Assembly (NCBI GenBank): GCA_009363875.1
Contig: CM018687.1
Span: 20,862,764 to 20,926,763 of the forward strand
From: Mikania micrantha
Taxonomy: Eukaryota > Streptophyta > Magnoliopsida > Asterales > Asteraceae
Length of the DNA: 64,000 bases
Direction of reading: 5' to 3'
Shown here piece by piece: positions 9,384-21,610 of the stretch. Below the pieces are notes generated by a model. The model searched no databases. It was not told the DNA's origin and saw only the letters and a program-made list of their open reading frames with translations. Within the stretch, counting starts at the first letter, position 1; every line of letters begins with the position of its first letter. The translations under genes and the position numbers were made by a program.

Positions 9384-10587
9384 ATCTGTCACACCCCCAA
9401 TTTCAACTAACGGAATCATAACGTTTGGGAACGTGACAAACCAGGATCTCAGATCATTAGACATAGCGAAGACCTCTATATGAATTTCAAAAACATACGT
9501 TGGTCTTTAAAACAAACATAATAACCAGAGTTTACAAAAAGTGCGGAAGCGTTTAAAAACCATAAACAGTTGTAAATCAAACATTACAATTCAAAATACT
9601 GAAATATTCAAATTCAAATGATCAAAGTTTATAATGCATGAGACTCTATCTTCCTAGTCCATGCCAGCTGTTACGCGCGCCTTAGCGTCCTGAGAAAACA
9701 TGCAAATCAAGTCAACACAATGGTTGGTGCATAACACAGGTTTTAAGTAATCATAGTGTTCAAAACATCAGTTTGAATAACAAGTTGTAGATAACATAAT
9801 CACAATTGCACAGTCATGATAGCTAGTCATATAACTATTTACATACGTGTTCGACACCGAAGCTGACTAGTTGCCATGCTATAGCATGTTTTCGCCTTGC
9901 CACTATTGTCTATCACAACAATAGTAAAAATTGTGTTTGGTCAGTCAAACACCTGCGTAGATCCCATCTACCAGGTGAGGTTTGTCAAACCTAATAGATC
10001 TATTTCCAACTACCACGCTTTGCATTACAGCAAACTAAACGGTTCGAGGTGTGTAAGGACTTTCAAGTTGATATGTTTTCACATAATGTAAACAGATAAC
10101 TCATGCAAGTGTTATGTATCTAAAAATCAGTTTGTTGCACATGTTTTCTCCCCCAAAACAGTTTAAAATAAGAAAGGGGCCGTGTACGCACCTTTGATAA
10201 TAGTAGAATGATCAAACACGTGTGAACTTGCGTAGAAATCCTCTACGAAGAATCTGTGATTTAAACAATAACCTATTGTTATTCGAATAATCGTTTTGTG
10301 CTTAAAATCACATACGTATCAACATACGTACGTTAAAGTGTGAGAATTTAGGCATACGGAAGTACGCGTGCTTTTGAAATCGTTTAAATAAAATCACATT
10401 TGATTTTATTTAATTAAACGTAATTATACGCGATTTCGTGTTCGGACTAAAATATGAATTTTATCATTTCAATTAGTTCGGAATTCCGTTATGGTTCCAA
10501 CGCAATTTGAATGGGTCAAATCGGAGTTATAACGAATGAGATATGGCCTTATTACTTAAAATAACCAAAAATCAAAATGGGTGGGGG

Positions 10588-10635
10588 CCGGGTTCGAACC
10601 CGTGACCTCCCTCCCATGCTACACCTTCCTTACCA
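10588..10635 (-). promoter_or_regulatory. tRNA-like A-box/B-box segment in the 5' LTR
   Basis: Identical counterpart of 1592-1639. In this LTR the segment lies about 1.6 kb downstream of the U3 start and 1.2 kb upstream of the primer-binding site, in element sense. If active it would drive a short polymerase III transcript toward the element body. Confidence 0.5.
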
Positions 10636-11817
10636 TCTCATCTGATTCAACTTTCATTAACAGACTTCGTTTTAAATTCTTTTAACTAACAAGGGATCAA
10701 TTTCCCTTTGTTTATTAAGCCGAAGCTATCAACCCCAATTTGGTCCACAATTCGAATTCGATTGAACACAAAATCTTAGGGCTTTTGTTACACAGATCAG
10801 AACGAGTTCAAAGGTGAATTTAATTTAGTTATCAATCATCATAGAATCCCAATTCGTGACTTGCATGGCTTCGAATCGTGAACACTCAAACTCATCATTC
10901 AATCTTGATAAATTCGATTAAATCAAACTGTAAATCCATGGGGTTTTTATTAAGACATGCTTTTCTAACCTTTCTGTACCGTTTCATTTAAATTTTCTGT
11001 TAATTATAATCAAAACCCCCAATACACATTGTTCTTAGAACCCTAATAATCGGATTCACAAAATTCATAATGATTTGATCAAATTGGTATATGGTTTTCA
11101 TTAATCGGACCTTTTAGAAACTGATGATGATATTTAATTTGATTTTTGAATCCATTTCGATCGAAACCCCCAAAACCGTTTTCGTGATGAACCCTAGAAT
11201 TAGAGTTCATATAATTCGAGATTTTGACATGAAATCAGTATATGCTTTTGCTTAATCGGCTTATTTAGAGTGTGTAGAAACGAATACTCACTTGTTTTGC
11301 TACTAAATTGAAGGAGATCGATTTGGGACTTGAGTTTCGGCCTCCTCTCGATCGAATCTTCTTCCCCCAAGTTCTGAAATCGAATTAATGGATGTGGCAG
11401 AGCCTAATGGTGCCGATTTGTTGTTCTGAGAGTTCAATTGTGAGTATTTTGTTCGAATGATGCGAATTGTAATGTTTCAAGTGACGGTTTCGAAATTTAG
11501 GTGATGATTTAAGTTTAATGCATCGATCCATGTTCTAATAACGCATAATTGTTGTTAATGGTCATCAATGGAATGATTATTAACGGATTAATTTCAGTTA
11601 CAAGTCCCTTTATTGAGAATTTCGAATTCCACTTGATAAACATACGAATTTTGACTTTCAAAAGTCAAAATCCCCACTTTGATGATATTACAATTGTGAT
11701 ACTTATGTTTTAATGTTTCTAGATCCATTTTGCTTAATTCAAATCCTTTAAAGTTTGGTCTCCGATAATTTCCTTAGTTTTCGGCTAACAAAACTAAACT
11801 AAATTCCCGAATTGGTA

Positions 11818-12146
11818 CGAATTGGGCCAATTGGGACATTATTGGGCTAGGTTATCTCCATTGGGCCTAATAGTCCTAACTGGGCCTACTTCCATCAGTT
11901 TGACCTTACAAAATACAATTAGACCTACCTTGGGCCTTGGATTTGTAATTGGGCTTACCTTGATTTCACTAAGACTTATTGGGCCTTCTTGGGCCTTAAT
12001 GGCCTACTTAGACCTTAGTGGTCTTCCTTGTTTCTATTGGACTTAAAATGATCTTATTGGGCCTACATTGGCCTTGTTGGGCCTTGATTCTGTAATTGAG
12101 CCTCCCTAGATCTCAATGGGCCTACATTATCACTATTGGGCCTGTG
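11818..12146. promoter_or_regulatory. TGGGCC/T array at the start of U3 (5' LTR)
   Basis: Same array as 2822-3150, here in the LTR that would drive element transcription. Its density is far above the surrounding AT-rich sequence. Two other LTR stretches in the window (about 13230-13450 and 62920-63110) have comparable arrays with different spacer sequence. Confidence 0.55.
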
Positions 12147-12197
12147 ATATCACCAACTCTCGTTAACAAGGTTAGTGTAAAAAGTCAGATTGTCACA

Positions 12198-12202
12198 TCA
12201 AG
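12198..12202. repeat. target site duplication, right copy (TCAAG)
   Basis: Second copy of TCAAG, directly after the TTGTCACA end of the 5' LTR and matching 385-389. Flanking sequence on both sides is minisatellite of an older LTR. Confidence 0.93.
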
Positions 12203-14330
12203 CATATAGTTTCAAGCATCCACGTATAGTTTCATCATGAATTCCATAGCATAATCATCAAGTTTCAAGTTTAAGCACCTCATTTCAAGCATAAGCATCA
12301 AGTCTCAAGTTTAAGTATCTCGTTTCAAGCGTAAGCATCAAGTTTCAAGTTTAAGCATTTAGTTTCTGGTATAAGCATCAAGTCTCACTTTTAAGCATTT
12401 AGTTTCCCACATAAGCATCCAACATATAGTTTCAAGCTTCAAGTTTGTAGTATAAGTATCAAGTTTATAGCTTCTCAAAGTATACTAGTTTCCCATCATA
12501 AGCATCAACATAAGCATCATGTTTTAGTTTAAAAACATTAAATAACATTTCAATAGTATATTAAAATATTTAACATGCTTCTCAGTCCAGAAGTAAAACA
12601 AATAAGTTTGAAAAGGGACAAATGAACTCACCTGTAGTTGTTGTAGTTAACTCAGCCTAAAACAAGAATGCACGCACTCGTTGTTGTACTTGTAATAGTT
12701 TTCACGATCATGTATTGATTTCACGTTGTTTATAACTTGTAAGTATGAATTGTAGTGATTTGTGTGCGTGTATGTGTTAGTCTCAGAGTTGGCTAACACG
12801 CGTGGGTCTCGGTAGTCATTCGGCCCTTGTTTCAAGTGTCATAGATTATTGTTACTATGTGTCTTAATGTTGTGTGTTTAGCCTTATTTCATTCTTGAAA
12901 TTGATAAACCTTGTCATAACGTGGTAATCATTTGTTTTGATATGAAGCTTAGTAAATAAACCCAAGAATAACTTAGATTTATGGTTTAAACCTCACTTGT
13001 CGTTCTTGATATTTTGAAGTTATTGTTACATAATAATGAAATGTTAGGCATCACCCTTTTTGCATTTATTGTTTTGAGTTTGCGAAATTCATTAACCGTA
13101 ACCCGCCATTTTTTTTGTAGTGATTTTCATAATTAATACATGATTGCTTGCATATTACTCCATAACCTATGATTTCACAAATTGATTTTATATTTCTTGT
13201 AGGTCAACTCCAACACATGGGTCACTAAATGATGTTGGGCCTAACCAAGAGATCTTGGGCCACAGTAATGTGTTATGGGCCAAATCACTCTCAGTGGACC
13301 AAATCAAGGAGATGGGCCGAATAACTGGGCCAATTCAATTTCTTGGGCCTAGAACAAATGTAGGCCGAGTAACATGTGAGCCAAATCAGAGATTGGGCCC
13401 GAATCAATAATTCTGGGCCGTCACAGTGAGTGTGGGCTGCAATGGTGGGCCGACTGGTTGGTTTTCATATATGACCCAATGAAAGTGGACTTAGTCGGCC
13501 GAATAGAGTGACTAGGCCAATTGGGGCTGTCCGGTCAAATGGATCTTGTTTCAGCCGAAGGAGTAAGGGAGTATGAGGGGACCGAATGAGGTGTTAATCG
13601 ACTGAAACTGTGGGCTGCCCGAATGAAGATGATGTGGCCGAGAGAATAAGGAGATTCCAGCGAATGAGTCTCGAACGAAGGGCTACTACTTCGGTCGAAT
13701 GAATCCCGATCGACTGAGGCCATGACTGACCGGCGAATGACACTATGGCCGGTCGAATAGAGTCATTCGGACCTAGCCATTCGTCGACCTGTAGGCTCCA
13801 TTCGGCCGTAGCCAGCTTTGCCTAGGACCATCCCCATTTCAAGACTCAACGATGGTTTCGAAGGTGGTGTATGCTAAGGGGGTTTCTTGCGGTCATAGGA
13901 GTAACATATGAGGGTGGTTTGGCCGGCTAGGGTTTAAGTTTGAACAAGAGAGAGAAAACCCTAATTTTCGGAATATTCACAGCTCAATACCTTGAATTTC
14001 TGTGGGTTTTGCTCTAGATCGGTTGTACTTTCATGTAGAGGAGATCAATACCTCGTGTAGGTTCAAGAATCACTCAATTTCGTTGAGAAATGAGCGAGAT
14101 ATGTGGAGTTGAAGCTTGAAAATGGTGGTGTGAGGCACAAACCGGGAATAGGGTTTTTGGAGAGTGGAGAAGAAGAGAGAATGAGGGAAAATACCCTCAT
14201 TTAAGGTATTTATACCCCGAGTGAGTTCGGGTTCGTTTTTGTAGCCGGGTTCGCGTTTTCATTGCATTTTCCAGCACGTTACGCGCGTTTCTCGTAACTT
14301 AAATAAAAAGACTTTGTTTTTAAACATTTG
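12203..14330 (-). mobile_element. older antisense LTR interrupted by the young chromovirus
   Basis: From about 12600 the sequence is homologous, with many differences, to 62330-64000, which belongs to an LTR starting TGTCACACCC at 60271. The first 300 bases are a degenerate minisatellite around 'aagcatcaagtttcaag'. A TGGGCC array occupies about 13230-13450, then a CGAAT-rich stretch. A minus-strand TATA box, revcomp of GGTATTTATACC at 14207-14218, marks a probable promoter. The left end lies before this window. The minus-strand ORFs at 12647-12835 and 13535-13723 are not conserved enough to call genes. Confidence 0.65.
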
Positions 14331-15300
14331 AGTTGGGTATTACTTGTAATTATTTTAAATATCATATTCTTTGAATTATTTGACAAAATTTAATACTTTT
14401 ACGCGTTTCGTTAATAGTTCCGTAAATTTACATATTTTAATTTAAATTAGTTTCTTTTAAATTCATTTATAATGAGTTTCAAAATTGTAAAACAGGAACT
14501 ATTATAATTCCTTAAGTTTATTGTCGTTCGTATCGTTTTCGTTTCGTCAGAACGCGTCGCCATGGCGCGTATTCGTTCGAATCGTCATTCGAACGAACAT
14601 GACGATGGTTTGGCTTTCTGATTCTTGTTTTCTACGTTTCAGTCATTATTTCAGAACGTTAAACTCTCAGAATCATTCGTATAGATTGTCACCTATACGA
14701 ATAGTTCGTCGGTTTAGCATTCCGTAACAACAACCGTTAGGGTTTTGTTTTGTTTAACCTCACATACGTTTATCCTTAATAGCATCAAATCAAGCTTTTG
14801 CGTGTCAATACTGTGTTGTCTGATATGTTTTCTGACTGTTAAACCCTAAGGTTTAAAATCAGATTTCAGACAATCGCATAATAGTTTCGTGTTAAGCATA
14901 ATGTATCAATAGCATAAACATAGTTTAACGTAATGTGTACCTGAGTTACTGTACGATTTACTGTTGCGATCACTATTTCGGCACGCGTCCCGCACTGATG
15001 TTACAAGTAACGAGTAAAATGGCTATTAAAATTTTTGACATACTTAGTCTGTTAATTATTATTATAGGAGACCGCCTAAAATTAATAAAATATATTATAA
15101 TTAACATGCTTCGTTTTTTATCAAACTTAGGTAGAAACGTAGAGAATAATGAGTAGATTCCAACGACATATTCGAAAATTTTTAAAACATCACGTATTAA
15201 AAAGTTATCAGACAAAAACAAAAAGATAGTTAAATTAATTATAATAATAAAATAATATTAAAATTTACAATTCAAATTAAAATGTGAGAAAACTCAGGAA
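14331..15300. other. AT-rich U3/flank with a perfect inverted repeat; no gene
   Basis: This probably continues U3 of the antisense LTR; I could not place its end. At 14572-14597 there is a perfect 11-base inverted repeat, TTCGTTCGAAT and its complement around a 4-base loop. Short overlapping ORFs on both strands at 14935-15221 look accidental. Confidence 0.45.
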
Positions 15301-16364
15301 GTACGTACGTGGCATCAATTAGAAAGTCAAAATTCATTTTGGTGATTCACTCAATTTAGTATAAAACACGTATCAAACCTATAGCTACGTAAACTTGGAC
15401 AGCACGTTTGCAACAAATGTAGATAGGCATTCATCCTCACTTGACAAAACCACCCACAAAAATATATATACAATTGAGAAGGAAATAGAAGCTCTGGAGG
15501 CTAGGAGGTGTTGTTCAGTGTATATTATCAACCAATTATCTCAAGGTGAATACGTTTATTATTTTTAAACTAATTAAAATATTTTGTTGTTAATTTGCAT
15601 ACAAATTATAATATGTCTAAGATTAGAGGGTGATCTATAGAAATCAATCAGGCTATAATGTATACGTATAATTTGATCAAATAATACACGCATGATGTTT
15701 ATGATCTAATAGGTCTGACATAAATAAATCAATAGACCAGAGGCGTAAAATACTTAAAGACACAGATAGTAGTGTATCTTAAAGTTGCGGTTCTATTTGA
15801 ATAATAATTATGCTAGTGTATACGATAGTTATTCTGAATGTGTAGATTACTAATTCCAACTATGCTTAGACGATATTAATATGTTGTATGCTTAAAATAA
15901 ATTGTGTCATATAAACGTTATTCACCAGCTTAATCGCTGATATATTATTTTAAAATATTTTTAGGTAAAGAATAAAATTTATGTTAGGCACATGTGCATG
16001 CTGAAAGGATATATAGACTCCCTAGGCATAAAATACCTGGTGGCTTATAGCATAAAAACAAGAATTATGCTGAAGGGATGAATCGACTCCTCAAGATTAA
16101 AAATGTTCATTTCTTTTATCCGGTGTAACCCTAACTGTAGTCAGGAGATTTTAATATAAAGTTTTGTAAAAAATATATAATAATAACAATACGAATACTA
16201 TATCCTCAAATATATGTATATTTTATAGCTTCTAAATAATTGCTTTTATATAATTGGGACAGATAAAATTTCCGCTAAATAAAAATGTTCTAAAATTAAA
16301 CAGATGATACTATCAAGATACCAACACGTCACCACCCAGAGGGTCATCGGACCGGGGTGTGACA
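15301..16364 (+). mobile_element. right part of an older plus-strand LTR
   Basis: The stretch ends in GGGGTGTGACA at 16364, the usual sense-strand LTR terminus of this gypsy group, and is followed directly by a primer site. The left boundary is not visible, so the start given is only approximate. No gene is seen. Confidence 0.55.
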
Positions 16365-16366
16365 GT

Positions 16367-16382
16367 TGATATCAGAGCCACC
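16367..16382 (+). other. primer-binding site of the older plus-strand element
   Basis: TTGATATCAGAGCCAC lies two bases after the LTR terminus. It matches the initiator tRNA-Met site TGGTATCAGAGC with one change. It sets the direction of the element as plus. Confidence 0.75.
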
Positions 16383-16495
16383 GGTTTTAGTGAACTAGAT
16401 GCTTTTGGGAAGAACGAATGTCTAGACTTTAACCCTAGATAGAATTAATAAAATATGTATTATCATTAGATATATGTTTAACTATTGTCTTGCAG

Positions 16496-16853
16496 ATGTC
16501 TGACAATGATATCCCATATGCTCAACCAGCAAATGAGGAACATTATCTTAATTATCTAAACCCACAATTAATAAATGGCATACCAAATCATGATATGAAT
16601 AACCCTAACCTTTATTTCAGCTTAAGCAATCTGAATGAATGTAACAGGATAAATAGTCTAGAAGGAGAAATGGAATATGAGAGTGTGTTAAGATCCACTG
16701 GGAACAATGAAGATTCTGTATTCAACTACTGGGATTTAAAGAAACCTTCGCCTCAAACCGTCTTTCCAACAACTGTGGCAGAAGGAGAAGGATTCAACAA
16801 TCAAATGATGCCACCCAATCAAGTCTACTCCACTCAAGACCTCTTTAGCACAT
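16496..16853 (+). pseudogene. leader ORF of the older element, split by the Athila insertion
   Basis: The ORF begins at an ATG preceded by TTGCAG, a possible splice acceptor, and reads MSDNDIPYAQPANEEHYLNY. It is cut at codon 119 by the Athila-type element, and the same frame resumes after the second CACAT copy at 28791 and runs to a stop at 28923-28925. It has no recognised domain; it is polar and rich in Asn, Glu and Pro. It lies between primer site and gag, the same place as the acidic ORF of the young chromovirus, but the sequences do not look alike. Confidence 0.6.
16849..16853. repeat. target site duplication, left copy (CACAT)
   Basis: CACAT precedes the TGATATGTAG terminus of the left Athila LTR and recurs at 28787-28791 after the right LTR. 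Confidence 0.92.
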
Positions 16854-18466
16854 TGATATGTAGATAATTATGCATGTAAATAACTTATATCCTTCTTGAT
16901 TTGAATCAATTTTTGTTACAAATTCATCTATCTAGACATTTATCGAGTGTTATTTTTGAATGTAGTAGCTCCCGATAGTTGCTTGGTGATTTTTATGGAA
17001 ATACTCAAGAATTGAAGAATATTTGAGAAGAACAGCTCTGACATGACCGTGTTCGATATGAACACAACCGTGTCCTGATGGATTTATATCTGAACTATGA
17101 ACACGACTGTGTTGCTTTCGAACATAACCATGTTCGGCCCAGTTACGTTTTTTTATAAGCCAATTAGCCCCAATTCGTGGGGATCCAGCTTTTTGCCCAA
17201 AACCCTAATTCTCTCAAGTCCTTTAGGCGATTTTGGGGAGAGCATTGAAGATTGAAGGCCAAGATTGAAGATCAAGCATTCCAAAGAGATTTCTAACATC
17301 ACACAACCCACCTCTACTTGTTTTCTTGGTTTGATTCTTAGTTCTACTATGGTTTCTTCCATTTTTACAAGCTTGGTTGTGGTTTTTGTAAGCCTTATGG
17401 GCTAAACTCGTTTGTCACTTGGATTAGATGAAACTTAGCATGCTTTAACAACTTGTACACCAATTTAGGTGTTGATTATGTTAATGTTATGACAAAGCAT
17501 GATTATTCTTCAACGATTGTGTGTGCTTGTGTAGTTTGATGATATATTTGACCTTGTGAATGTTAAAATCATATTATGTTGGAAAACCATATGTATTTTA
17601 GCATTTATTCATGGACTACATATGTCTTTATGTGATTTACGGCATTTGACTAGAAATGGTGAATGAGGGTTGAATATTTAGGAGAATTGAACAAGTGTGC
17701 ATCCTTATGCTAGTATTTGAAAAGATCATAGTATATCTATGAATTCCTCGTGTCATTGTTTACGTGTTTTTAAGATTAAGAGCTCAAGTATTTGGAATAT
17801 ATGATCGTGATATAATGTTCATAGGTTGAGGAGTTGTTATATTTTGCCTACTTTACGCATCTCGCGGTGGTTAATATGTGGTTATCGTATTAGCTTTCCA
17901 AAGATTTGTGGAATTAGATAGCCCTGACGGGAGTCTAATTCATCCTTCACATTAACATAATTGTATCATTAGATCTTCATGGCATAACTTTAAGTGGCTA
18001 TTGTGTGTTTATCGTTTTAGCTTTCTGAAGAGTTATATGTTTAGATAACCCTGACGGGAGTCTCTACTACTTTCTTGTATCATAGTTAGAAAATGGTCTC
18101 ACCTTGAGTGTGTGTATGTTGTTATTGTGTTCCTAAGTGGATTCGAAGTCCAAGTGATATCTCTTATTGATTGTTTGTTTTCATTCCTATCTTCTTACTT
18201 CAGTTGTTAACATGTTAATCTTTTAGTTAAATTTAATATTTTCTAATCACTCGTTATTGTTCGGTTAAATAGTGACAAAGGTCTAGTATTGGGAGGTGTT
18301 GTGTCCACGGATCGATACTCGGTTCTTACCAAGAGCTATATTGCTATGCGATAGGTACGCTTGCCTATTGTGTGTAGTTTAGTTTAAGGTGATAATCGTT
18401 TCTTTATTTAAAACCGGATTTGTGTAAAATCTTAATTAAATAATCTATACACCTTAACACACATCA
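16854..18466 (+). repeat. 5' LTR of the Athila-type element
   Basis: Begins TGATATGTAG and ends ACACATCA. It contains a cluster of short inverted repeats near 17040-17140, including a perfect 7-base stem CGAACAT/ATGTTCG with a 4-base loop at 17119-17136. It has an 11-base stretch near 18120-18135 that the 3' LTR lacks. Confidence 0.93.
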
Positions 18467-18468
18467 AG

Positions 18469-18489
18469 TTTTTGGCGCCGTTGCCGGGG
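18469..18489 (+). other. primer-binding site of the Athila-type element
   Basis: Two bases after the LTR, the site reads TTTTGGCGCCGTTGCCGGGG. The core TGGCGCCGTTGCCGGGG is shared by Athila-group elements and is usually assigned to tRNA-Asp; the tRNA identity is from memory. Confidence 0.8.
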
Positions 18490-18613
18490 ACACGGCGATT
18501 TCGAGAACGACCCAAATTACTACTTTAGCCATTTGTGTAAATTTTTATTTTATTTTATTTAAGTTGTTCCTTTTTACGTGTTCTTGGTCTTCTGTTGTGT
18601 TTTCAGGTAGTAT

Positions 18614-19366
18614 ATGTCCTCATCATCTCCTGCTATCGAGTTGATAGAGCCAACCTCAGAACCTGAGCGATTTTTCAATCAAAGGTTGAGAGAAAGAGCT
18701 CGACAAGTAGCTTTAGAGTTTGAAAAGGAAGCAAATCACGAGGAAGTAAATACCGAGGAAACCATGGCTGGACAAGGCAATGAAAGGAGGTCCATTTCTG
18801 ATTATGCAAGACCGTCTCTTGGTGACCTTGCATCAAGCATTGTGAGGCCTACAATCAATGCTAACAACTTCGAGATTCGACCTCACTTCATTCAAATGAT
18901 TCAAAACAACCTTCAGTTTTATGGTTTAACAGACGAGGATCCGAGTGCTCATATCACTAGCTTCATTGAGATTTGTGATACTTTTAAGGCTAATGGAGTT
19001 TCTGATGATGCCATCAAACTTCGGATGTTCCCATTTTCTCTCAAGGACCGAGCTAAGGCTTGGTTATCATCACTCCCACCTGGTTCTGTTACCACATGGG
19101 AGGATCTTGCACAGAAATTCTTGTTCAAATATTTTCCACCATCAAAAACTGCTAGATTGAGAAATAATATAACTTCTTTTGTGCAAGATGATGGAGAATC
19201 ATTATATGATGCTTGGGAAAGATACAAAGATTTGATGAGAAAATGCCCGCATCACGGTTTGGATAGTTGGATGCAAGTTACCACATTTTACAATGGGTTA
19301 TTTCCACAGGATCGTCAAATGATTGATGCAACAGCAGGTGGTGCTTTCACTGACAAAACCCCCTAG
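18614..19366 (+). pseudogene. gag: Athila Gag, N-terminal part, ended by an in-frame TAG
   Basis: 250 codons of Gag from MSSSSPAIELIEP. The capsid homology (Retrotrans_gag) covers about residues 85-240, with IRPHFIQMIQNNLQF, AWLSSLPPGSVTTWEDL and KFLFKYFPP. The frame stops at TAG (19364-19366) and the very next codons, EGYALLEQLAANN, continue the family sequence in the same frame. One base change therefore explains the break; suppression of the stop is possible but unsupported. Confidence 0.9.
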
Positions 19367-21610
19367 GAAGGGTATGCGTTACTTGAACAATTGGCTGCCA
19401 ACAATCATCAATGGCAAGCAACAAGGGGTAGAACACCAAAACAAGGAGTTCATCAAGTTGATGATTATACGTCTCTAGTAGCACAAGTGGAGGCAATGAC
19501 TAGAAAGATTAATCAAATGCAAATGAATCAAGTGCAAACATGGTGTGATTTTTGTGGTGGTCCACATTTGAGTGTGAATTGTCAAGCTGGGAATTTGCAA
19601 ACTTCACGTGAGCAAGTTGACTTCATGGGAAGTCAAAACCGTCCCCAGAACAATCCATATAGCAACACATTTAACCCGGGTTGGAAAAATCATCCAAATT
19701 TTAGTTGGAAGGCAAGTGAAAGCAACCAACCCCCGGGATTTCAACAAAGACCACCATATCAACAAAATCAACAACCATTCCTAGCAAGACAACAAAATCA
19801 GTCTCAACCACAAAATCAAAATCAACACCAACAATACCAAGATCAAGGATCGAGTAGTGGTTCCCAACCTGAGAAAATGTCAAACTTGGAGAAGATGATG
19901 TCACAATTCCTTTCTACCGCAGAAGCTCGTCATCAAAAATCTGAAGCCCGCCATGATCAAGCAGATGCCCGACATCAACAGTTTGAGAATGAGTTAAGAA
20001 GTCAAGGATCTACTATTCGAGACATTGAAAATCAAATGGGGCAGATTGCAAAGTTGTTGGCAGATCGTGAAAAAGGAAAGCTTCCAAGTAACACAGAAAC
20101 AAATCCAAAGGAGCATTGTAAAGCTGTTACATTAAGGAGTGGCAAAACCACTAAATCTGATGATTTGACTTCCACATCAAAGCCAATTGTTGAAGAAGAA
20201 GTTGAGGTTCAAGACGAGGTGCAAAACACAAAGCAAGACTCAACAGGTAAGGCACCAGTCAAAGAACCTTTGAGAGTATACAAACCCACAATTCCATATC
20301 CAGGTCGATTGAAAAATGAAAAGATGGAAAAGCATTACGGTAAATTTCTTGATCTATTCAAGCAATTACATATAAACTTACCGTTTGTTGAAGCTTTGTC
20401 ACAGATGCCTAAGTATGCCAAGTTTCTTAAAGATCTTCTCACAAACAAGCAGAAACTTGAAGATCTTTCGCATGTGATTTTGAATGAAGAGTGTTCGGGA
20501 GTGCTTCAAAACAAGCTACCCGAGAAAATGAAGGATCCTGGGAGTTTTACCATCCCTTGTTTAATGGGTAATTTATTGGTGAACAATGCATTAGCGGATC
20601 TAGGTGCTAGCATCAATTTGATGCCATATTCCATGTTTTCAAAGCTAGAACTAGGAGAACCAAAACCAACCCGAATGAGTATCCAATTGGCCGATCGATC
20701 TGTGAAATATCCGAGGGGCATAGTTGAGAATATGTTGGTGAAAATTGGTAAATTTGTATTTCCTGTGGATTTTGTTATATTGGACATGGATGAAGATAGA
20801 AATGTACCTCTCATTCTTGGTCGTCCATTTTTAGCTACATCTAGAGCCTTGGTGGATGTGTGGGAAGGTAAATTGACACTTAGGGTGGATGAGGAGGAGG
20901 TAGTCTTCAGGATTAAGGATTCCATGCAACACACACAAAGTCATGATGATACACTTTATTTCATTGATTCTATTGACTATCATGTGGATCACTGTTTGCA
21001 GGAAATACTTGAGCATGATGTCCTTGACACACAGTTGCTAAAGGGGGAAGAACTTGATTCAGTTCAAGCTAATCGTATATGTGATGAGCTAGCCCAAATG
21101 CTAGCTAATGATCCACCCCTCAGTCCAGAAATTTGTGAAGTGTTTGAAGCAATCGAAAGAGAGGAAGAACCAAAAGCAAAGCCATCAATTGAAGAACCAC
21201 CTTCCTTGGAGCTAAAGGAAATACCGGCTCATCTTGAATATGCATATTTGGATGAGGATTCTAAATTACCTGTCATTATTGCTTCTGACTTGACAGGTGA
21301 TGAAAAAGTGAAGCTTTTGGATGTTTTGAAGACACACAAGAAAGCCATGGCTTGGAAGATCATGGATATCAAAGGAATCAACCCCTCCTTTTGTACCCAT
21401 AAGATTTTAATGGAGGATGAATACAAGCCAGTTGTACAACATCAACGTCGTCATAACCCAAACATGCAAGAGGTAGTTAAAAAGGAGGTAATCAAGCTAC
21501 TTGATGCAGGCTTGATTTACCCAATCTCTGATTCTGCATGGGTTAGTCCGGTACAAGTGGTACCAAAGAAAGGAGGTATGATGGTGGTGAAGAATGAAAG
21601 AATGAATTGA
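19367..21610 (+). pseudogene. Athila nucleocapsid, protease and start of RT
   Basis: Same frame as the Gag fragment. It carries a CX2CX3HX4C knuckle (WCDFCGGPHLSVNC), a Gln/Asn-rich linker, a histidine/alanine-rich repeat (ARH units, about 19920-19980), and a retropepsin-like segment with ADLGAS (catalytic D at 20597-20599) and ILGRPFL. The RT begins with WVSPVQVVPKKGG. The frame ends at 21608-21610 because one base appears to be missing near 21604; RT continues in the +2 shifted frame. Confidence 0.9.

Larger units (their letters stand above)
390..12197 (-). mobile_element. young Ty3/gypsy chromovirus (Tekay-type), complete
   Basis: An 11.8-kb LTR retrotransposon read on the minus strand. 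Order in element sense: 5' LTR (12197-9387), primer-binding site, acidic leader ORF (9203-8559), gag with protease (8310-6811), RT, RNase H, integrase and chromodomain (6830-3765), polypurine tract, 3' LTR (3201-390). The domain order RT-RNaseH-INT defines Ty3/gypsy. The C-terminal chromodomain and 2.8-kb LTRs fit the Tekay (Del) lineage. It has 5-bp target duplications and almost identical LTRs, so it inserted very recently. The gag/pol frame is broken near 6830, so autonomy is doubtful. Confidence 0.93.
9387..12197 (-). repeat. 5' LTR of the young chromovirus
   Basis: A 2811-bp copy of 390-3201, offset by 8997 bases and then 8996 after the single-base indel. It is flanked inside by the primer-binding site and outside by the TCAAG duplication. 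As the 5' LTR it should carry the promoter, reading toward lower coordinates. I did not find a convincing TATA box. Confidence 0.95.
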
